A stretch of DNA of 64,000 nucleotides, from positions 47,665-111,664 of the forward strand of contig CALNHX010005201.1 in assembly GCA_940337035.1 (NCBI GenBank), read 5' to 3'. Under the pieces are notes generated by a model. The model saw only the letters and a program-made list of their open reading frames with translations. It ran no database searches and had not been told where the DNA came from. Shown here one piece after another: positions 1 to 11,705 of this stretch; position 1 is the stretch's first letter; every line of letters begins with the position of its first letter. The position numbers were made by a program, and so were the translations under genes. This DNA comes from Agriotes lineatus. Lineage: Eukaryota; Arthropoda; Insecta; Coleoptera; Elateridae.

Positions 1-96
1 ACTTTATAAAAAATTGACATATAGATGTACTTTTTTTTAAGTATTTCGTCTACGAATTCCTTCTTAAGTACTTGTGACTATATGGACATTTCATAG

Positions 97-630
97 AATA
101 GAGGGTGGACCATAAACCGCCCACATATTGAAATACATTTTTCAGCATTGGAGAAAGCTAGAAATCTCGTTTGTTTCTTTTCGTGTTACAAAACAATTTT
201 ACACAGATTGTAAAAAACTCAGTTTTTATACTGGATCTGAAAAGCGAACTATTTCCGGAAAAGTGCTTGACACTGACAATTTTTCTTGTTGCTTTTTGAT
301 TTGTGTTAATTCTTTGATAACGAAACGTTCATATTCTAATATTTTGTGTGGTGAAATACCCATGATCATTTCCTAAAAAATACATCCACCGTAGCGGCCC
401 TCCTTCCTTACGCATTCCTCCAATCGAGATTGCAAATTGTGCAACATTTTTTGAAAAGCTGCAACATTAAATGATCCATCGTATACACGACCTATTCACA
501 TACTGTCAGTAACTGCCAAATACAACTTTTTGAATTTTTATGTTGAAAGAGAGGCAAACGAGATCTGTAGGCTTTTCCAATGCTGACAAATTTTACTTAG
601 AAATGTGGGCGGTTTTTATGACTCTTTATT
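97..630. mobile_element. MITE-like element with ~90-bp terminal inverted repeats
   Basis: The left end (about 97-190) and the reverse complement of the right end (about 540-630) align over roughly 90 bp with small gaps. Shared blocks include ACCGCCCACAT near both tips, then CAGCATTGGA and AGATCTCGTTTG-type blocks further in. The interior of about 350 bp shows no transposase, so this is a non-autonomous DNA transposon. The 82-codon frame at 128-376 lies across an arm and is not a gene. Family unknown; the GTGGaCC/GTGGgC tip resembles the end of the 54,045-55,104 element, but the elements are otherwise different. Confidence 0.7.
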
Positions 631-2259
631 GTTGGCTTCGTGTGTATAGATATATAATTGCATATACGTGACGCTGGGGAAATTAGTCTAAACCTGACCT
701 CCTACCTTCTACTATAATATTTATGTTAAAACATATTTATACGCGCAGTATCTATGGTGAGGAAGTGGAAGAGTCGAAAAACAAGCTGACGATGATGAAG
801 GGGAAATACTCTTAAAGTTTCCAATTAAAAAAAATGAAATTTGCAGTTAGGACTATACAACTTAAAATTCGTAGATAATTTATTAGATCAGATTATCCAG
901 GATGTACACGTTAAGAAAAAAATTCTACCAATATATATATTATCATGTTGATTTAGTGATGTATACTAAATTTCAAATAAGCATGCAGTAGTTGGAACTA
1001 AGTAGTAATCATAACTATGGCCATGATTGGTCGAAACAAAGTCATCATTACAACCAGCTGAAAATCAAATATTTTTCAAAATTGCCAATATGACATTCAG
1101 TATGAATTCTAAGAATATAAAGGTAAAACTGATAAATAGTGGGTAAAAGAAGCTGGCCTGTAACGTTTATTTGAATCATATAAGACGAAATTATTGGAAA
1201 ATATGAGCAGTCATACAAATGTATATTTTCCTAGTGTAAAACCGAGTTTGAGTTCAGAGCTATCGCCCTTTACTGCATTCTTATTTGAAATTTAGTATAG
1301 TTATGTATAGTGTAAAGTATTTTTTTTTCTGAATTTGAATAATAATTACTTGTCACTATCTGGATTTACTGATTTTTTGTCAATATTCCTGGGCTGCAGA
1401 TATTTAATAAATGAACATTAATAATTAAAAAAATCCATCGTGTACTATCAGATTCGTATATACAAACAGACATTCTTGTTCCAACCAACAATTCTGCCTA
1501 AAATCTGAAAATGAAGAAGAAAATTATAAGTAGATAACTATGTACACCCCTCGACACTATAAAAGACGGCGCCACTGGCCCATTCATGGCAAGTGCAGAA
1601 GTAAACAGCCGTTTATTTGCATAGTTTTTGCAGCAGCAACAGGATGTGAAGCAAAGTTATTAATGAATTACACAATTGTTTGCACTACTATGGTCTTATT
1701 ATCGCTCTACACACGCGGAATATTGGGTCAAGTTCCCATGCGTGTGGTCTTCGTGCATTGCGTGGCTAATTTCCACCAGAAAAACGCAGCTAGTTACGGT
1801 GGCTTTTCTGGTATTTAATTTCGTCGTCATTACACGTCCCATTGGGTTTTTGATTGAAAAGTCGCACTAACAATGCGGCTGCTTTTTTTATTTTTATGAA
1901 TGAACTCTGCACCAGGTCAACGACACGTTGTTAATTCATCGGAAATCTCGACGGAATTAAAAACTTGTCTTAGGGCACGGTTAAACGTAATTAATAGCTG
2001 TGTGGATATTTACGCCAGTAGCAAAAACTTGACGACCTGGACATCCGACGTCGGGTTGTAATTTCAAACCTGGTAACATAGGTACGCATTTGTCATTTAA
2101 AAAATGTCTGAAGGTTTTTTATTCCACCTACGGCGAACAATTTCGTAGTATTGACGATTTAGAATGTCCTGTTTATGAAAAAATAGAATTATTAGATCAC
2201 AACGTGGGGAATGTGGATAAAACTAAAAATTTAATATGGAGTCTACAATAAAATCGAAT
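631..2259. other. No recognised gene
   Basis: AT-rich DNA with no coding similarity that I recognise. The only mild feature is ACTATAAAAGAC at about 1,557, a TATA-like box next to a short GC-richer patch (1,540-1,800). A 92-codon frame starts at 1,540 but has no recognisable motif and is probably chance. A small hairpin (CCAGAAAA...TTTTCTGG) lies near 1,780-1,811. Confidence 0.5.
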
Positions 2260-4050
2260 TCTACTTCAGATAGTTCTAAACGTCATAACATTTTTATACG
2301 CTAATTTAAATAAAGATGAGAATGCAGAAACAAGAGACGAATACGAGGAGATCTTAAATGACACCTTGAGAGAAGTGGGAAACACGAGAGAACCCATTCT
2401 AATCGGTAACACAAACACAAGAACAGGCAGAAAAACTAAACGTAACATAGTAGGAAGTCATGGAAAAGAAATAGTGAACAACAATGGTGAAAGATGAATT
2501 TATATTTTCGAACAATACTAACTTAGAATAATGAATGAATACTGTGAGCATACGAACATTTACAACTAAACTTCGAGAGAAATAGCACGAGATAGGAAGT
2601 CAATAATTGATTATATTATAGTTAAACAGCAAACAAAACTAGGAATATCGGATGTTATAGTGTATAGGGGACCCGATTGCGGAGTTAAATTAAAGATTTT
2701 CATACCATATAAAAAACATACAGCAATCTCCAACAACCACATAAATGACTGAAATTAATCATAAGGAATACAAAATAGAGGGACTGATGAAAGCACTAAA
2801 TGTCTCTACCAAAAGAGATTAGATTAAAAACTACCGGAGCAAATAGAACAATTATCTCCTTCAGACGTATAGCACAACCAAATAACAGAAGCTATGGGTA
2901 CATCAAGCTGCTCTAGAACTTTAGGGGAAAGACCAAACCAAATAGAAAACAATATTTTTGGTGGAACGATAAATTCGAAAGGCTGAAAGCAGAAAGACAA
3001 AATCCATACCATAAATCGCTGCAAGCGAAAGGGATTTCAGATCACACTGAATACAAAAGTGCGAGAGCAAAAGTTATACAAGAGAGAACGCACAGCTGAA
3101 AGGAAATGTTATATAGTCACATAGAAGGAAGGAGAATTGGAAATAAAAAATAAACAAATGAAAAAGAAATCCTAACAAAAGGGCAATGGAAAACTATTTC
3201 TAAGATATGCTCACAGAAAAGGGAAGGAATTTCAGCAAACAACAGAAGAAAATATAATCGAAGTAGAAAGAGAAAGGGTAGAGGTAGAGGAGAATACACT
3301 AAAGTCAGCTATACGTGGGTTAAAAAGCAGAAGAGCATCTGGACCTGGAGGAGTCCCCTACGAATTAATAAAATTTGGAAGTAACTATCTTCATACCATA
3401 ATTAAAAACCTTTTTGAAGAATGTATAAGCGGAGAACGAATCCCATCATAATGGAAAGACAGCTGGATCACACCTGCCCACAAGGGGTTTCAGAAATCAG
3501 TGTGAGAACTACCGAGACTTTCAGTCAACAGTATATTTAGCTGACTACATGGACAAATCTTAACAGAGTTAATAACAGTTAATAGAAAAATGAGTAGCAA
3601 CAGCAAGAGAAACCCACCTAGTGGATGTAACTCTCACAAAGGCATACGATAGTGTTCCCATTGGAAAACGTATGTCCATCAATACAAAAGTAATAAAAAC
3701 AATAACACAAGTCACATGTACTAGAGTAAAAATTGGGAAATCACTAATAGTCAGGTTAAAAGTTACGAAAGGGTCGCGATAGGGCTCCTGTATGTCTCCA
3801 AATTCTGTTTAACATATACCTGGCTGCAACAGTAAATCAGTGGAGAAGGAAATCCGAAGAATGGTAATTCAATTGAAGATATTATTCTTTTTACACTACA
3901 CAACGCAGACGACAAGGTGGTAATCGCTCAAGATTCCAAAGACATCGACTACATGGTCAGAAATTTTTACGAGTAATACTCCAGCTGGGGACTAACAATG
4001 AATTTCTAAAAGATTGAATAATATACGAAGGGAGATTAAAATTAAATCTA
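2260..4050 (+). pseudogene. RTE-like non-LTR retrotransposon relic (endonuclease tail plus reverse transcriptase)
   Basis: Reading across frames gives the end of an APE-type endonuclease followed by a reverse transcriptase. The endonuclease tail shows a GN/DFN-like segment near 2,400 and IIDYI near 2,600. The RT shows RASGPGGVPYELIKFG near 3,330-3,378, LTKAYDSVP near 3,633-3,659 and the catalytic block NADDKVVIAQD near 3,900-3,935, followed by SWGLTMN. The two aspartates of the [F/Y]xDD box survive. At least half a dozen stops and frameshifts break the protein, and the 5' endonuclease start and 3' end are missing. The layout matches the RTE-like (often labelled craniofacial-development-protein-2-like) elements common in arthropods. 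The mariner relic and minus-strand PLE that follow probably interrupted or replaced the rest. Confidence 0.85.
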
Positions 4051-4171
4051 CCTAGGCATGAAATAAACGCACTGCCATGACAATTGTTTGCTGTCAAATT
4101 GCTGCAACTGCTGTATCTGTCAAGTTGTGTGTAAATTTTTCTGCTTTCTGTGAAGCTGTAAATCTACGAAA

Positions 4172-4850
4172 ATGACCTATTTAAAACTAAAGCATAGAAG
4201 CGTGATAAAGTTTTTGACAAAAGAAAGCGATAAGCCAAAACTTTATACGAACTGCTGTATATGGTGAAAATTCTCCATCAAATTTTAAAATGAAATTCTG
4301 GTCAAAGCAGTTCAAATGCGGCAGAGAATCCATTCGAGATGACTCCAAAAGTGGACGACTTGCGGAGGCAAGAACTGAAGAAAACATCAAGAAAGTTGAG
4401 AAAATGGTGTTAATGGATCGACGCATCAAAGTTTCGATTATCCCAAATGAAATAGGAATATGCGAAGCATCCGTTTTGACAATTTTGCATGAAGATTTAT
4501 GAATGAATAAAGTGTCAGCGCGCTGGATTCCGAGAATCTCGACTCCTGAACAAACGTTGTGCAGGCATGCAATTTGCAAAGAAAACTTGGCGGCTTTAGC
4601 TCATGATCAAAACCTTTTTTCCAAAATTGTAACGGGCGATGAAGCGTAGGTGTTTCACTGGGATCGCCAACAAAACAAGCTTCAATGCAATGCATGCACA
4701 AAGGATCTCAACCGCACAAAAAAAAAACAAAGAAGCAAACAACTACAGGGAAGATTATGGCAATAATTTTTTGAGTAAATGAGGGCATTTTTTGGATTAG
4801 TATATGCAGAAGGGGTCTACAATTATCACAGATGTCTACGAAAAAACAAT
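4172..4850 (+). pseudogene. mariner transposase relic (N-terminal half)
   Basis: The frame from the ATG at 4,172 gives a mariner helix-turn-helix region: an IKFLTKE-like start, FWSKQFKCGRESIRDDSKSG around 4,290-4,350, then ENIKKVEKMVLMDRRIKVS and VLTILHEDL. Past a stop at 4,499-4,501 it continues with KVSARWIPR...TPEQ and VTGDEA at about 4,629-4,646. That block carries the first catalytic Asp of the mariner DD34D triad, although the usual Trp after GDES is replaced by a stop. The second and third Asp blocks are absent, so this is about half of a ~345-residue transposase. Family-level identification is firm, subfamily is not. It lies between the RTE relic and the PLE relic. Confidence 0.88.
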
Positions 4851-5036
4851 TAAAATTTAAATTTTGCCCAAAACTTTATTACTGCACAATTGCCGAGTTC
4901 AGGAGGCTCACAAAGTTCAGAAATAAATCAACAACTGCGGTTTTGTCGAGTTACTTCGAGATTAACAAGAATATGGAGCACAAGTTATTAAGTAAAAAAC
5001 GAATTCCGGGATTGGATTCAGGTCGAAGAACTCAAC

Positions 5037-5068
5037 GTTTCCCCCACTTTCGTAAGGGGCTTCATCAG
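5037..5068 (-). ncRNA. Hammerhead-ribozyme-like motif in PLE tail
   Basis: On the minus strand the core CTGATGA (plus 5,062-5,068) is followed by a hairpin with CCCC/GGGG pairing, then GAAAC (plus 5,037-5,041) and ACGTT. This is the minimal hammerhead order: core, stem II, GAA, very short self-complementary stem III (ACGT), then a U at the cleavage position. Stem I pairs only three bases (CTC before the core, GAG after). Hammerheads in the terminal repeats of Penelope-like elements are established; whether this decayed copy cleaves is unknown. Confidence 0.6.
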
Positions 5069-5082
5069 GAGGAAAAAGCAAA

Positions 5083-5204
5083 AAGAGCACGGTAACTCAA
5101 CGTGTTAACCACGCCAGAGGTGAAACTCTTTTTGCAAGGGAAGGGATAGAAGAGCACGGTAACACAACGTGTCAACCACGTCAGTGGCGAAACTCGACTA
5201 ACAA
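5083..5204 (-). repeat. Two direct copies in PLE tail
   Basis: Plus-strand segments beginning AGAGCACGGTAAC at about 5,083 and 5,152 repeat each other over roughly 50 bp, both running on to GAAACTC (near 5,128 and 5,195). They are spaced about 69 bp apart and differ by only a few substitutions. They lie in the non-coding PLE tail beside the hammerhead-like motif. Confidence 0.7.
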
Positions 5205-5759
5205 TCGGAAGGAGAAAGGCGAGAATTTATAGGCAAGCGCCGTCGCGGATCAGCAAATTCCGTCGCGGTTCAGTGGCGGTGGGTGGGGCTTGGGAATTAG
5301 AACTTTCCACATAGAAGGAAGGGGAAAGCCTTCGACCCGATTGAGATTATTAGGGTGTTTGTAAATCTCAATGTCTTCGCGAATCTTTCTGCTAAATAAG
5401 AATGGGGATTTGCAGATGATGGACGTTTCATCAAAAAGATCTTATGGCCAGTATAATGCTGGTGTTTGGCGATGGCTGATGATGAAACGAGACCCGACTT
5501 GAGACAGCGCTGGTGCTCAGAGATGCGAGTTTTTACTGAACGTCCTGTTTTACCAATGTATACAGCATTACAAGAACAAGGAATTCTATAAACACCTTTA
5601 GAGGACATAGTGTTTAATTTATCTTTAAGTGAAGGAAGAACCTGTGAGATTTTGCTCGGGGGTTTGAATACGGTTTTAATGTTTTGTTTTCGAAGAAACT
5701 TTCCAACGCGATCGGTGACTTGGTGGATATAGGGCGTTATTCTACGAGGAGTGCTCAGG

Positions 5760-6640
5760 GCCCACTTTCAAAACTTAACCGAGATGCACAAAATCGAAAT
5801 GAAGGAAGAAGCAACATTAGAACTTGGAGCATTCAAGAATGAAGTTCGAAGAGATAATACAAGCACTCTTCTTCTCATTCTCGAAAGCAAATACTGGAAC
5901 AGGCCAAAAGCGTGCTAACCAACAAACAAAAGAATACTAAAACTTAAATTCAATATGCATGGGACAAACATTACGATACTAGCTGTATGCGGACTCACAG
6001 CTGACGATAGCACAGTGGCGAAAAACGAGAAATGTATAGATGCCTTAATGGAAGAAATAGAAAAAACAACAACAGAAGAAATAATAATTGCCAGCGATCT
6101 AAATGGCAGAACAAGAAGTAAAAAGGTTGATGAAACAGTGAAAAAACTTATACAGAAACAAGAAAGTAGCCATAAAAATTGGATCGAAAATTACAAACAA
6201 CTTTGAAACTACCAAAGGTTTACTTAGTTTTGAGACGATCAGGTAATGATCGTTCAAGATGAAGATCTTGGTTTTATGATGCAAAGGGTAAAGGAAGAAT
6301 ACATAAAAGCGTGACTAGAAATACATTTTAACAAAACAGAGTATCTGGTAACATCAGCAGAAAAGGAAGAAGAGCTAATAATAGATGAATAAGTCAAAAT
6401 AAAGGAAGTATGGTATATGGCAATTATATCCAGTCATATGGGATAAGGACAGCTATAAAGCACGATGACATGCGGAGCAAAGAATACAATAACAGCCGTG
6501 GAGATGAACAAATGGAGAAGGTAATGTGATGTAACAAGAAGGACAACAAATGTGCAACGTATGTGACATTGAACTACATAGAAGATAGAAGACTTAAATT
6601 GGTACGGACACGTCAGACGATGTAGTAGTTAGAATACCTA
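5760..6640 (+). pseudogene. Second RTE-like relic: endonuclease fragment joined to RT C-terminus
   Basis: The 83-codon frame at 5,955-6,206 reads as an APE endonuclease core: GTNITILAVCGLT (the usual I..VYAPT strand), then IIIASDLNGRT (the usual GDFN block, with the key Asp kept). A KRILKLKF block just upstream matches the preceding endonuclease strand. From about 6,330 a different region appears: KTEYLVTSAEKEEEL, a degraded YLG region, and LNWYGHVRR near 6,595-6,622, the hallmark C-terminal motif of these RTs. The RT catalytic core between them is missing, so this is a deletion derivative. It may be a remnant of the same family as 2,260-4,050. Confidence 0.75.
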
Positions 6641-6831
6641 GATGACATTTCTGATATAAAAGCTTTCTAGAGAATAGTAACACTATATTGAATGGCAACG
6701 TGTATTTTGGTCAACTTAAAAAATTACGTTGCCATTTCCCGAAAACCTGGTGTCTAGTAGTAAAATGTAAGAATTAAATTTTTAGGTTACACTAGGATGG
6801 CAGTACATTGGCATACTTTACAATTTGAAAC

Positions 6832-6965
6832 ATAACATTTGGTAGGGTACTTTGATGTTAAATTGACGTATTTCTGCTTTCCAGGGTAGGCAACGATCTG
6901 TTCTTCTCCTGGAAAGGGCAAATACGTCAATTTGTCATCAAGGTACCCTAACATTTGACAAACAT
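6832..6965. repeat. ~130-bp palindromic (hairpin) element
   Basis: The left arm (about 6,832-6,886) and right arm (about 6,909-6,965) are inverted copies. AATTGACGTATTT and CTTTCCAGG in the left arm are matched by CCTGGAAAG and AAATACGTCAATTTG in the right arm. The spacer is about 22 bp. There is no coding potential, so this looks like a short MITE. A smaller inverted repeat (GGCAACGT...ACGTTGCC) precedes it at 6,692-6,735. Confidence 0.75.
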
Positions 6966-7398
6966 TTTGGTTGTTGATTCTACGCCTCTGATCAATTTAA
7001 TCAGCTGCCAACATGATAATAAGAAATTTTATCTAGATCCTCTAGTAGTAGTGGGAAATGGATAAAGAAAATGACACATTGCAGTCATATCGGTAGAAGA
7101 AATGAAAAAAGGAATCAGAATATATGAAAATAAGTACCTGACCCGTATCATTTAAAAAACCAAGATAGCGGCAGCGTGAAAAACAAATTGACTGCACAGA
7201 ACTAGAGAGCAGTAGGTTCCATTAGTTTTGTAATATTTTTTTGCAATAGCTTATGGCATCAAAAATATCTGCAAACATCGTGTGTTGCTTCACCTGGTAG
7301 GTATATTATATAATAAATACATTAATATATCAACAGCTGTTAACATAACTCTTAGAGAGAAGGCTATTCACTCGTTCCAACTTATTTATTATATTTGA

Positions 7399-7625
7399 TG
7401 CCGTACACCAATACCGGTTGAAAAACAAGGCCTCAGATCTGCGCTCTGATGTCAGCACAAAAAGGCCGAAATAGTCGATGAGCGCCACTTATCTCGAGGC
7501 TAGAGGCGGAGTAAATTCAAATAAAATAAAATCATTGGCTAATACGGCCTTCTTGTGCTGACGCTTGACGGCAGGCCGGAAAGCTGGGGCCTTGTCTTTT
7601 AGCCGGTATTAGGTGCACGCGGTAT
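7399..7625. mobile_element. ~225-bp MITE with ~65-bp inverted repeats
   Basis: The left end begins near TACACCAATACCGG and the right end reads CCGGTATTAGGTGCA. The arms share AATACCGG, ACAAGGCC and TCAGCACAA(A/G)AAGGCC in inverted order. The middle (about 7,475-7,545) is unpaired and has a short AT-rich stretch. The element is GC-richer than its surroundings and has no reading frame. Confidence 0.75.
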
Positions 7626-8922
7626 ACAAATTCGATCTAACAGCTTCCCAGATTTTTCTTTTGAATGTCTTGAAATATAGAACGTTGAAGCTTATATGGA
7701 CGACTTTTTTTCTAATCCTTATGCTTACCTCGATCTTGTTCATCTTTCTAATATTTGCATTTTAGGCTGTATGCCAGCTTCGTTTCTGTGTACTATTCAT
7801 CCTAGATGGATTAATAGCTACCGTAATAAAAATTAAAGATTATTTCAAAATAATATAAAAAAATAATAGAATTTATGAATTCTCTGAAGCAAATATTTGG
7901 TATTCATACGAAAACTCGTATGTGATGATGTTTTCAGATAATTCTAAACGTCACAATAATGTTTTAAGTATGATATAAAATTAAACATAAAATGTTGCTT
8001 TAAAGGTTACTATAGAATTAAAAAAATAAATAAAATAAAGGCAGCACAGACGAAAAACAAAATTTCATATATCCATTTCTGAAAATCTAAGCATCTAGGT
8101 CAATTTTTTTCTTCGAAAAATCAAACCTTGTATTATAAAAAGCACAACAATGGTATAGAATGTAAAATAGCAAAGTGGTAAATAAACCAACTACAAAACA
8201 ATGGAGATTTTTGTCGGTGCAATGCGAGTAACGTGACCTACAAAGTAAAAACTGACTGCACTGATTGCACAATAGAGGCAAAGTACAGACAATACAGACT
8301 GGTGTTAATAATATCACGTATAAACAATCCGTTATTGCTGACATTGATTATATGATCACATAAGGTTCCGCTCAATATGCGAAATGTTGGCCGCAATGCA
8401 ACGCTTAGCCTATGATTAAAATAGATTTCATCTCAAGAGTAACGGTGCCGATTTGAATGTGAAGATTGCGAGCTATCCCACAGGCGTGATATAATAGCAT
8501 GTTATTGCTCGCCAGCAAGAAGAGAAAATATAGTACACGCTAAACAGCAAGATCTGTTGTTCTTAAACGTTAAATGTGTGGAGATTATTATTACTTGTAT
8601 CTGTTAACACTAAAACACTGAAAGAGATTAATGGTTTTTGAAAATTTCTTCTTCATTTGTCCATACCGCAAATTAGAGTACTATTAAAATGGTCAAGGTC
8701 AAGCACAGTTATTACTAAACTTGCTCCTTGATTTGAAATCAAGATTTCTCAGCAAGTCATGCAACATTAAGAAAATTCACTCTAAATTGACTGTACCACC
8801 AACCAATTGCCTCAATTTTATTTGAAATTAAACATTTTTTATTTTTCCAAACCGTTAATTTGTAACTTGTAAAGCTGGATTTACGCAATTTGCGTTAAAG
8901 GTAGTATAGTCACTTCACTGCG
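7626..8922. other. No recognised gene
   Basis: AT-rich sequence without coding motifs. An 85-codon cysteine- and leucine-rich minus frame at 8,087-8,344 looks like chance translation of AT-rich DNA. Confidence 0.5.
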
Positions 8923-9179
8923 ATGGGTATTCAAATGAAGACACCTTATAGTGTGATTTCGAAGTTTAAAGAAATAATTTTTTGCAAAGTAAATGTGAAA
9001 GTGAATGCCAAGCAAGGAAAATTATCAATAACAAAAAACACGGTTTGGAAAATAAAGAGTGGGAAAAAAATGGGAAAGCGATTCAAAACGTCTCCCGAAT
9101 ATGTACGAAGGGTACTGGAAGAAGGGGTTATAACAGTAGTTATTATTTAGCTCTTCAAGCATAAAACGTTATTAAGCTA

Positions 9180-9645
9180 GCGCTCTGGTACAACTTTCAA
9201 ACCTAAAAATGAAACTGACGCTGTTACAGAATTGGCTGGGAAACAACACTTTTTTTTGAAAAATATGAAGATATTGATTCCAAAATCAAATTTCAGAGAC
9301 AAAAGGCAAATTCAGAGCATTTACAGCGGTTGCTGGACTTTGTATCAAGAAGGACATATATGCAACGAAGTGTATATAAAAAAGATCAGTTCTTTTTCTT
9401 GGAAAACAGTAACCCACCAATCAGTATATTTTTTCACCAGATGTGGCAGATTGCAGCTGTTTTGGAGCGATCCATTTTTCACGAATAAAATGTTCCAAAT
9501 GTATCCCAATTGAAACCTATTGAACATTTCTGGATGTCTAGTTAAAGCAAAAGGTGTATGAAACCATATGGGAGGCCCATACATGTAAAGAACTAATTTC
9601 TAAAATAAATTCAGAACTTCGCCATTCAAAAAAAAAGAAGTTAAT
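9180..9645 (+). pseudogene. Tc1/mariner-superfamily transposase relic (C-terminal half)
   Basis: Alternating frames give FSPDVADC near 9,430-9,455 (the usual W/SPDLASC-H block that follows the second catalytic region), then QLKPIEHFW near 9,510-9,532, LKQKVYETIWEA and ELISKINSELRHS up to about 9,630. The P-I-E-x-F-W signature carries the third acidic catalytic residue, a Glu in the Tc1-type DDE arrangement. The reading frame is broken several times. A 75-codon frame upstream (8,923-9,150) may be the decayed N-terminus, but I cannot match it. Confidence 0.65.
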
Positions 9646-9929
9646 GGTCAGGATAAAGATAAAAATATAGATAGCTCCCAATATGGGCCAGACTATGTGA
9701 CTGGACATGGATTTGACTTGTTTACCGTATTATTTGTGTCATAATTTGTTTTGAATAAGTATGAATATATGGCACATACCCTCAAATCTGACTAAGTTGC
9801 TTATTTAGCTGTGTCTTTTTCAAATCTCAAATTATTAATCATTTAGTTTGAGACTGTTCTAAAAAGGAGAAAAAAAAAGTAAACGTACCCTATATAATTT
9901 GGCCATTAAAATCAAAAGCTGTTGAACTA

Positions 9930-10575
9930 TCAATATGTCACTTCCTTTTACAATAAAGGTGTTGGATTCACCCCAAAAATTCTAAATTGGGTTTTCAACA
10001 GATATTCACGTTTTAGAGTCTCCTGAGCCCAAACAAACATGTTTTTGTTCATTGGTCTGTCTGTCAGTCAGTCTTTTTGAGTGTCTGTGTGTGAAGAGAA
10101 TATCTCAAAAATGAAAAGAGGTATGACGTTGAAACTTCATATATAAGTTTTGTGTACTATCTAGATGCGAGAACAAGCTTTTAAAGAAAATCGCATAACC
10201 GGAAGTATGGTGTTTACTCTTGTGGTTTTTCAGCTTTTTCGATTGTTGCAAAATCAGCTCTAACGATTTTTTCAAACTTTACATTTTTATTACAGTTTTA
10301 ATGTGTATTGATGTGAGATAGGCGATTTTCCAGGTGAATACCTCTTTTCTTTTGTTCTTTTTCTTTTTTTTTAATAACTCCTATTTTAAATAGAACACTC
10401 GTTATATTAGTATTACATTTTTGAATTCAGCTTAAAATTTTAGAGAAAATGTGTCTGTTCAACTAACGCTTTATTATATACGGTTTCTGTAGAATTTGCA
10501 ATTCCTGGAAATGTTTGACAAATACTTAAAAATAAAAAATCATATTTTTGGATAATTGTAAGATTAGTTGCACAG
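9930..10575 (+). repeat. Dispersed repeat family R1, copy A
   Basis: This stretch aligns over about 600 bp with the reverse complement of 54,165-54,775. Shared blocks include GAAACTTCATATATAAGTTT, TTTGTTCATTGGTCT, TTTTAATGTGTATT and ACGGTTTCTGTAGAATTTG, with scattered indels and a (GTCT)n-like patch near 10,059-10,075. Copy B lies inside a complete TIR element (54,045-55,104). No TIRs are visible at copy A, so it is an end-less relic of that family. No coding capacity. Confidence 0.85.
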
Positions 10576-11054
10576 AGTGCTGTACAAGGTCAAGGATGCA
10601 GTATCATCAGAGAATTATTGTAGGTGTAATTTTAGGAGGCACTATAAAACAAAACAATAACATATTAGTTTGCAATCATTGAATGATTATTTTTAAGTTT
10701 CCTTTACATCAAACAATGTTGAAGATGTATGCATTATGCGTTACGGTTAAACAGTGTTTTTAATTCATTAATTCTGTTTTTGTTTCGTGCTTGTGGAGGG
10801 TTGCCCTGAAATAGTTGGTCAAATCGGGGATTGGGTTAAACTAATTATAAGAATAAACAAACTTTCTATAAACATGTGTCCGAAAACGAACCCATCAGGA
10901 GTTACGGCTCATTTAATTCTTAATATCTAAAAATAAATATGTTTTTAATCGTAGTTACCAAGTGCTGTTATAATTTAGAAATTTCACTGTGACTTAAGTG
11001 TTGTTAATCATACAATCAAATGAATCGTTTATCCAACATTGAATTGGCCAATAT
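10576..11054. other. No recognised gene
   Basis: AT-rich DNA with no motif recognised. Confidence 0.5.
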
Positions 11055-11560
11055 TCACTTTACATCAGATGCGCAAATGGAAACTGTCGTTTAGCTCAAC
11101 GTCTGCATCGGGATAATTTTCCACAACGACATTATCCTGCTAAGAGTACTTTTGCTAGAATTCATCGGCAACTTCGAGAGACTGCTGCTTTCAAAGTTCG
11201 TACTGCTGATCGTAGAGTTAAAAGATATGCACGAACCGCAAATATGGAAGAAGAGGTGCTTGAAATAATAGAGTAAAGTTCCCACAACAAGTACTAGAAA
11301 GATTGGTGCTGAAATGGGTGTATAACCAATCAGTGCTAAGAGTTTTGCGTGAATAACAATTGTATCCGTACCATATACAGCGAGTACAATCACTTTTGGT
11401 AATTGATTATTCTCGACGTCTCCAGTTTACACAATGGTTTTTACAGATTTGTTTACAACCTGGTTTTTATGTACTCTTTACTGATGAGGCTATATTTACA
11501 ACGAACTTAGAAATTTTCATAATCATTACTATAGAGCAGATGAAAACCCATTCGTAGTAT
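11055..11560 (+). pseudogene. IS630/Tc1-mariner superfamily transposase relic (DUF4817-type helix-turn-helix)
   Basis: Translation across frames shows GNCRLAQRLHRDNFPQRHYP then STFARIHRQLRETAAF, which is the N-terminal DUF4817-like helix-turn-helix of a widespread arthropod transposase. After a gap come a degenerate second HTH, YPYHIQRVQ at about 11,363-11,389, LQFTQWFLQ and VLFTDEAIFT, with the first catalytic Asp at 11,483-11,485. The later catalytic blocks are missing. Four relics of this superfamily occur in the window (also 18.1-18.4, 47.0-47.5 and 63.5-64.0 kb). Confidence 0.85.
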
Positions 11561-11599
11561 CTAGTTTACAAAATAATTTGATAGTCGGCTGATATGGTG

Positions 11600-11705
11600 A
11601 AGATGTTTTGTACGAAAAGGCTGAAAGACTAATCGAATTCTGCCACCAAAACCCTTTAAAAATTACAAATGCAGGGTTTAAACATAAAGACAGTCGTAGA
11701 TTTAC
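11600..11705 (+). pseudogene. Endonuclease C-terminal fragment of a non-LTR retrotransposon
   Basis: One frame reads ERLIEFCHQNPLKITN followed by GFKHKDSRRFTWI. This matches the block ahead of the IDYI motif in APE endonucleases of RTE-like elements (usual form: FC..N.L.I.NT.F.H...R..TW). It is only about 35 codons long and directly follows the IS630 relic. A weaker ETASEALGERE block near 11,900 could be the linker of the same element. Confidence 0.6.

Larger units (their letters stand above)
5020..5757 (-). pseudogene. Penelope-like element 3' part with GIY-YIG endonuclease domain
   Basis: On the minus strand the frame enters at 5,757 with a linker (TPYIHQVTDRVGKFLRKQ, then NIKTVFKPPSKI). 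It continues into a GIY-YIG nuclease: GVYRIPC, then VYIGKTGRSVKTRISEH (minus frame beginning at 5,608). This linker plus GIY-YIG layout is diagnostic of Penelope-like retroelements, where the nuclease follows the RT and nicks the target. A frameshift after about TGHKIF moves the usual C-terminal block (IREDIEIYKHPNNLNR) into another frame. The RT itself is missing, so the copy is 5' truncated. Downstream (5,030-5,290) is the non-coding PLE tail, with two direct repeats and a hammerhead-like motif annotated separately. Confidence 0.9.

Noticed and set aside
1540..1818. 92-codon frame with a nearby TATA-like box
   Set aside because: The TATAAAA lies inside the frame rather than upstream, and the peptide has no recognisable domain.
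5461..5480. Hammerhead-like CTGATGATGAAACG on the plus strand
   Set aside because: No room for stem II between core and GAA, and it lies within the GIY-YIG coding relic.
8923..9150. Separate gene at 8.9-9.15 kb
   Set aside because: Basic peptide directly before a transposase relic; more likely a decayed transposase N-terminus, but with no motif to prove it.
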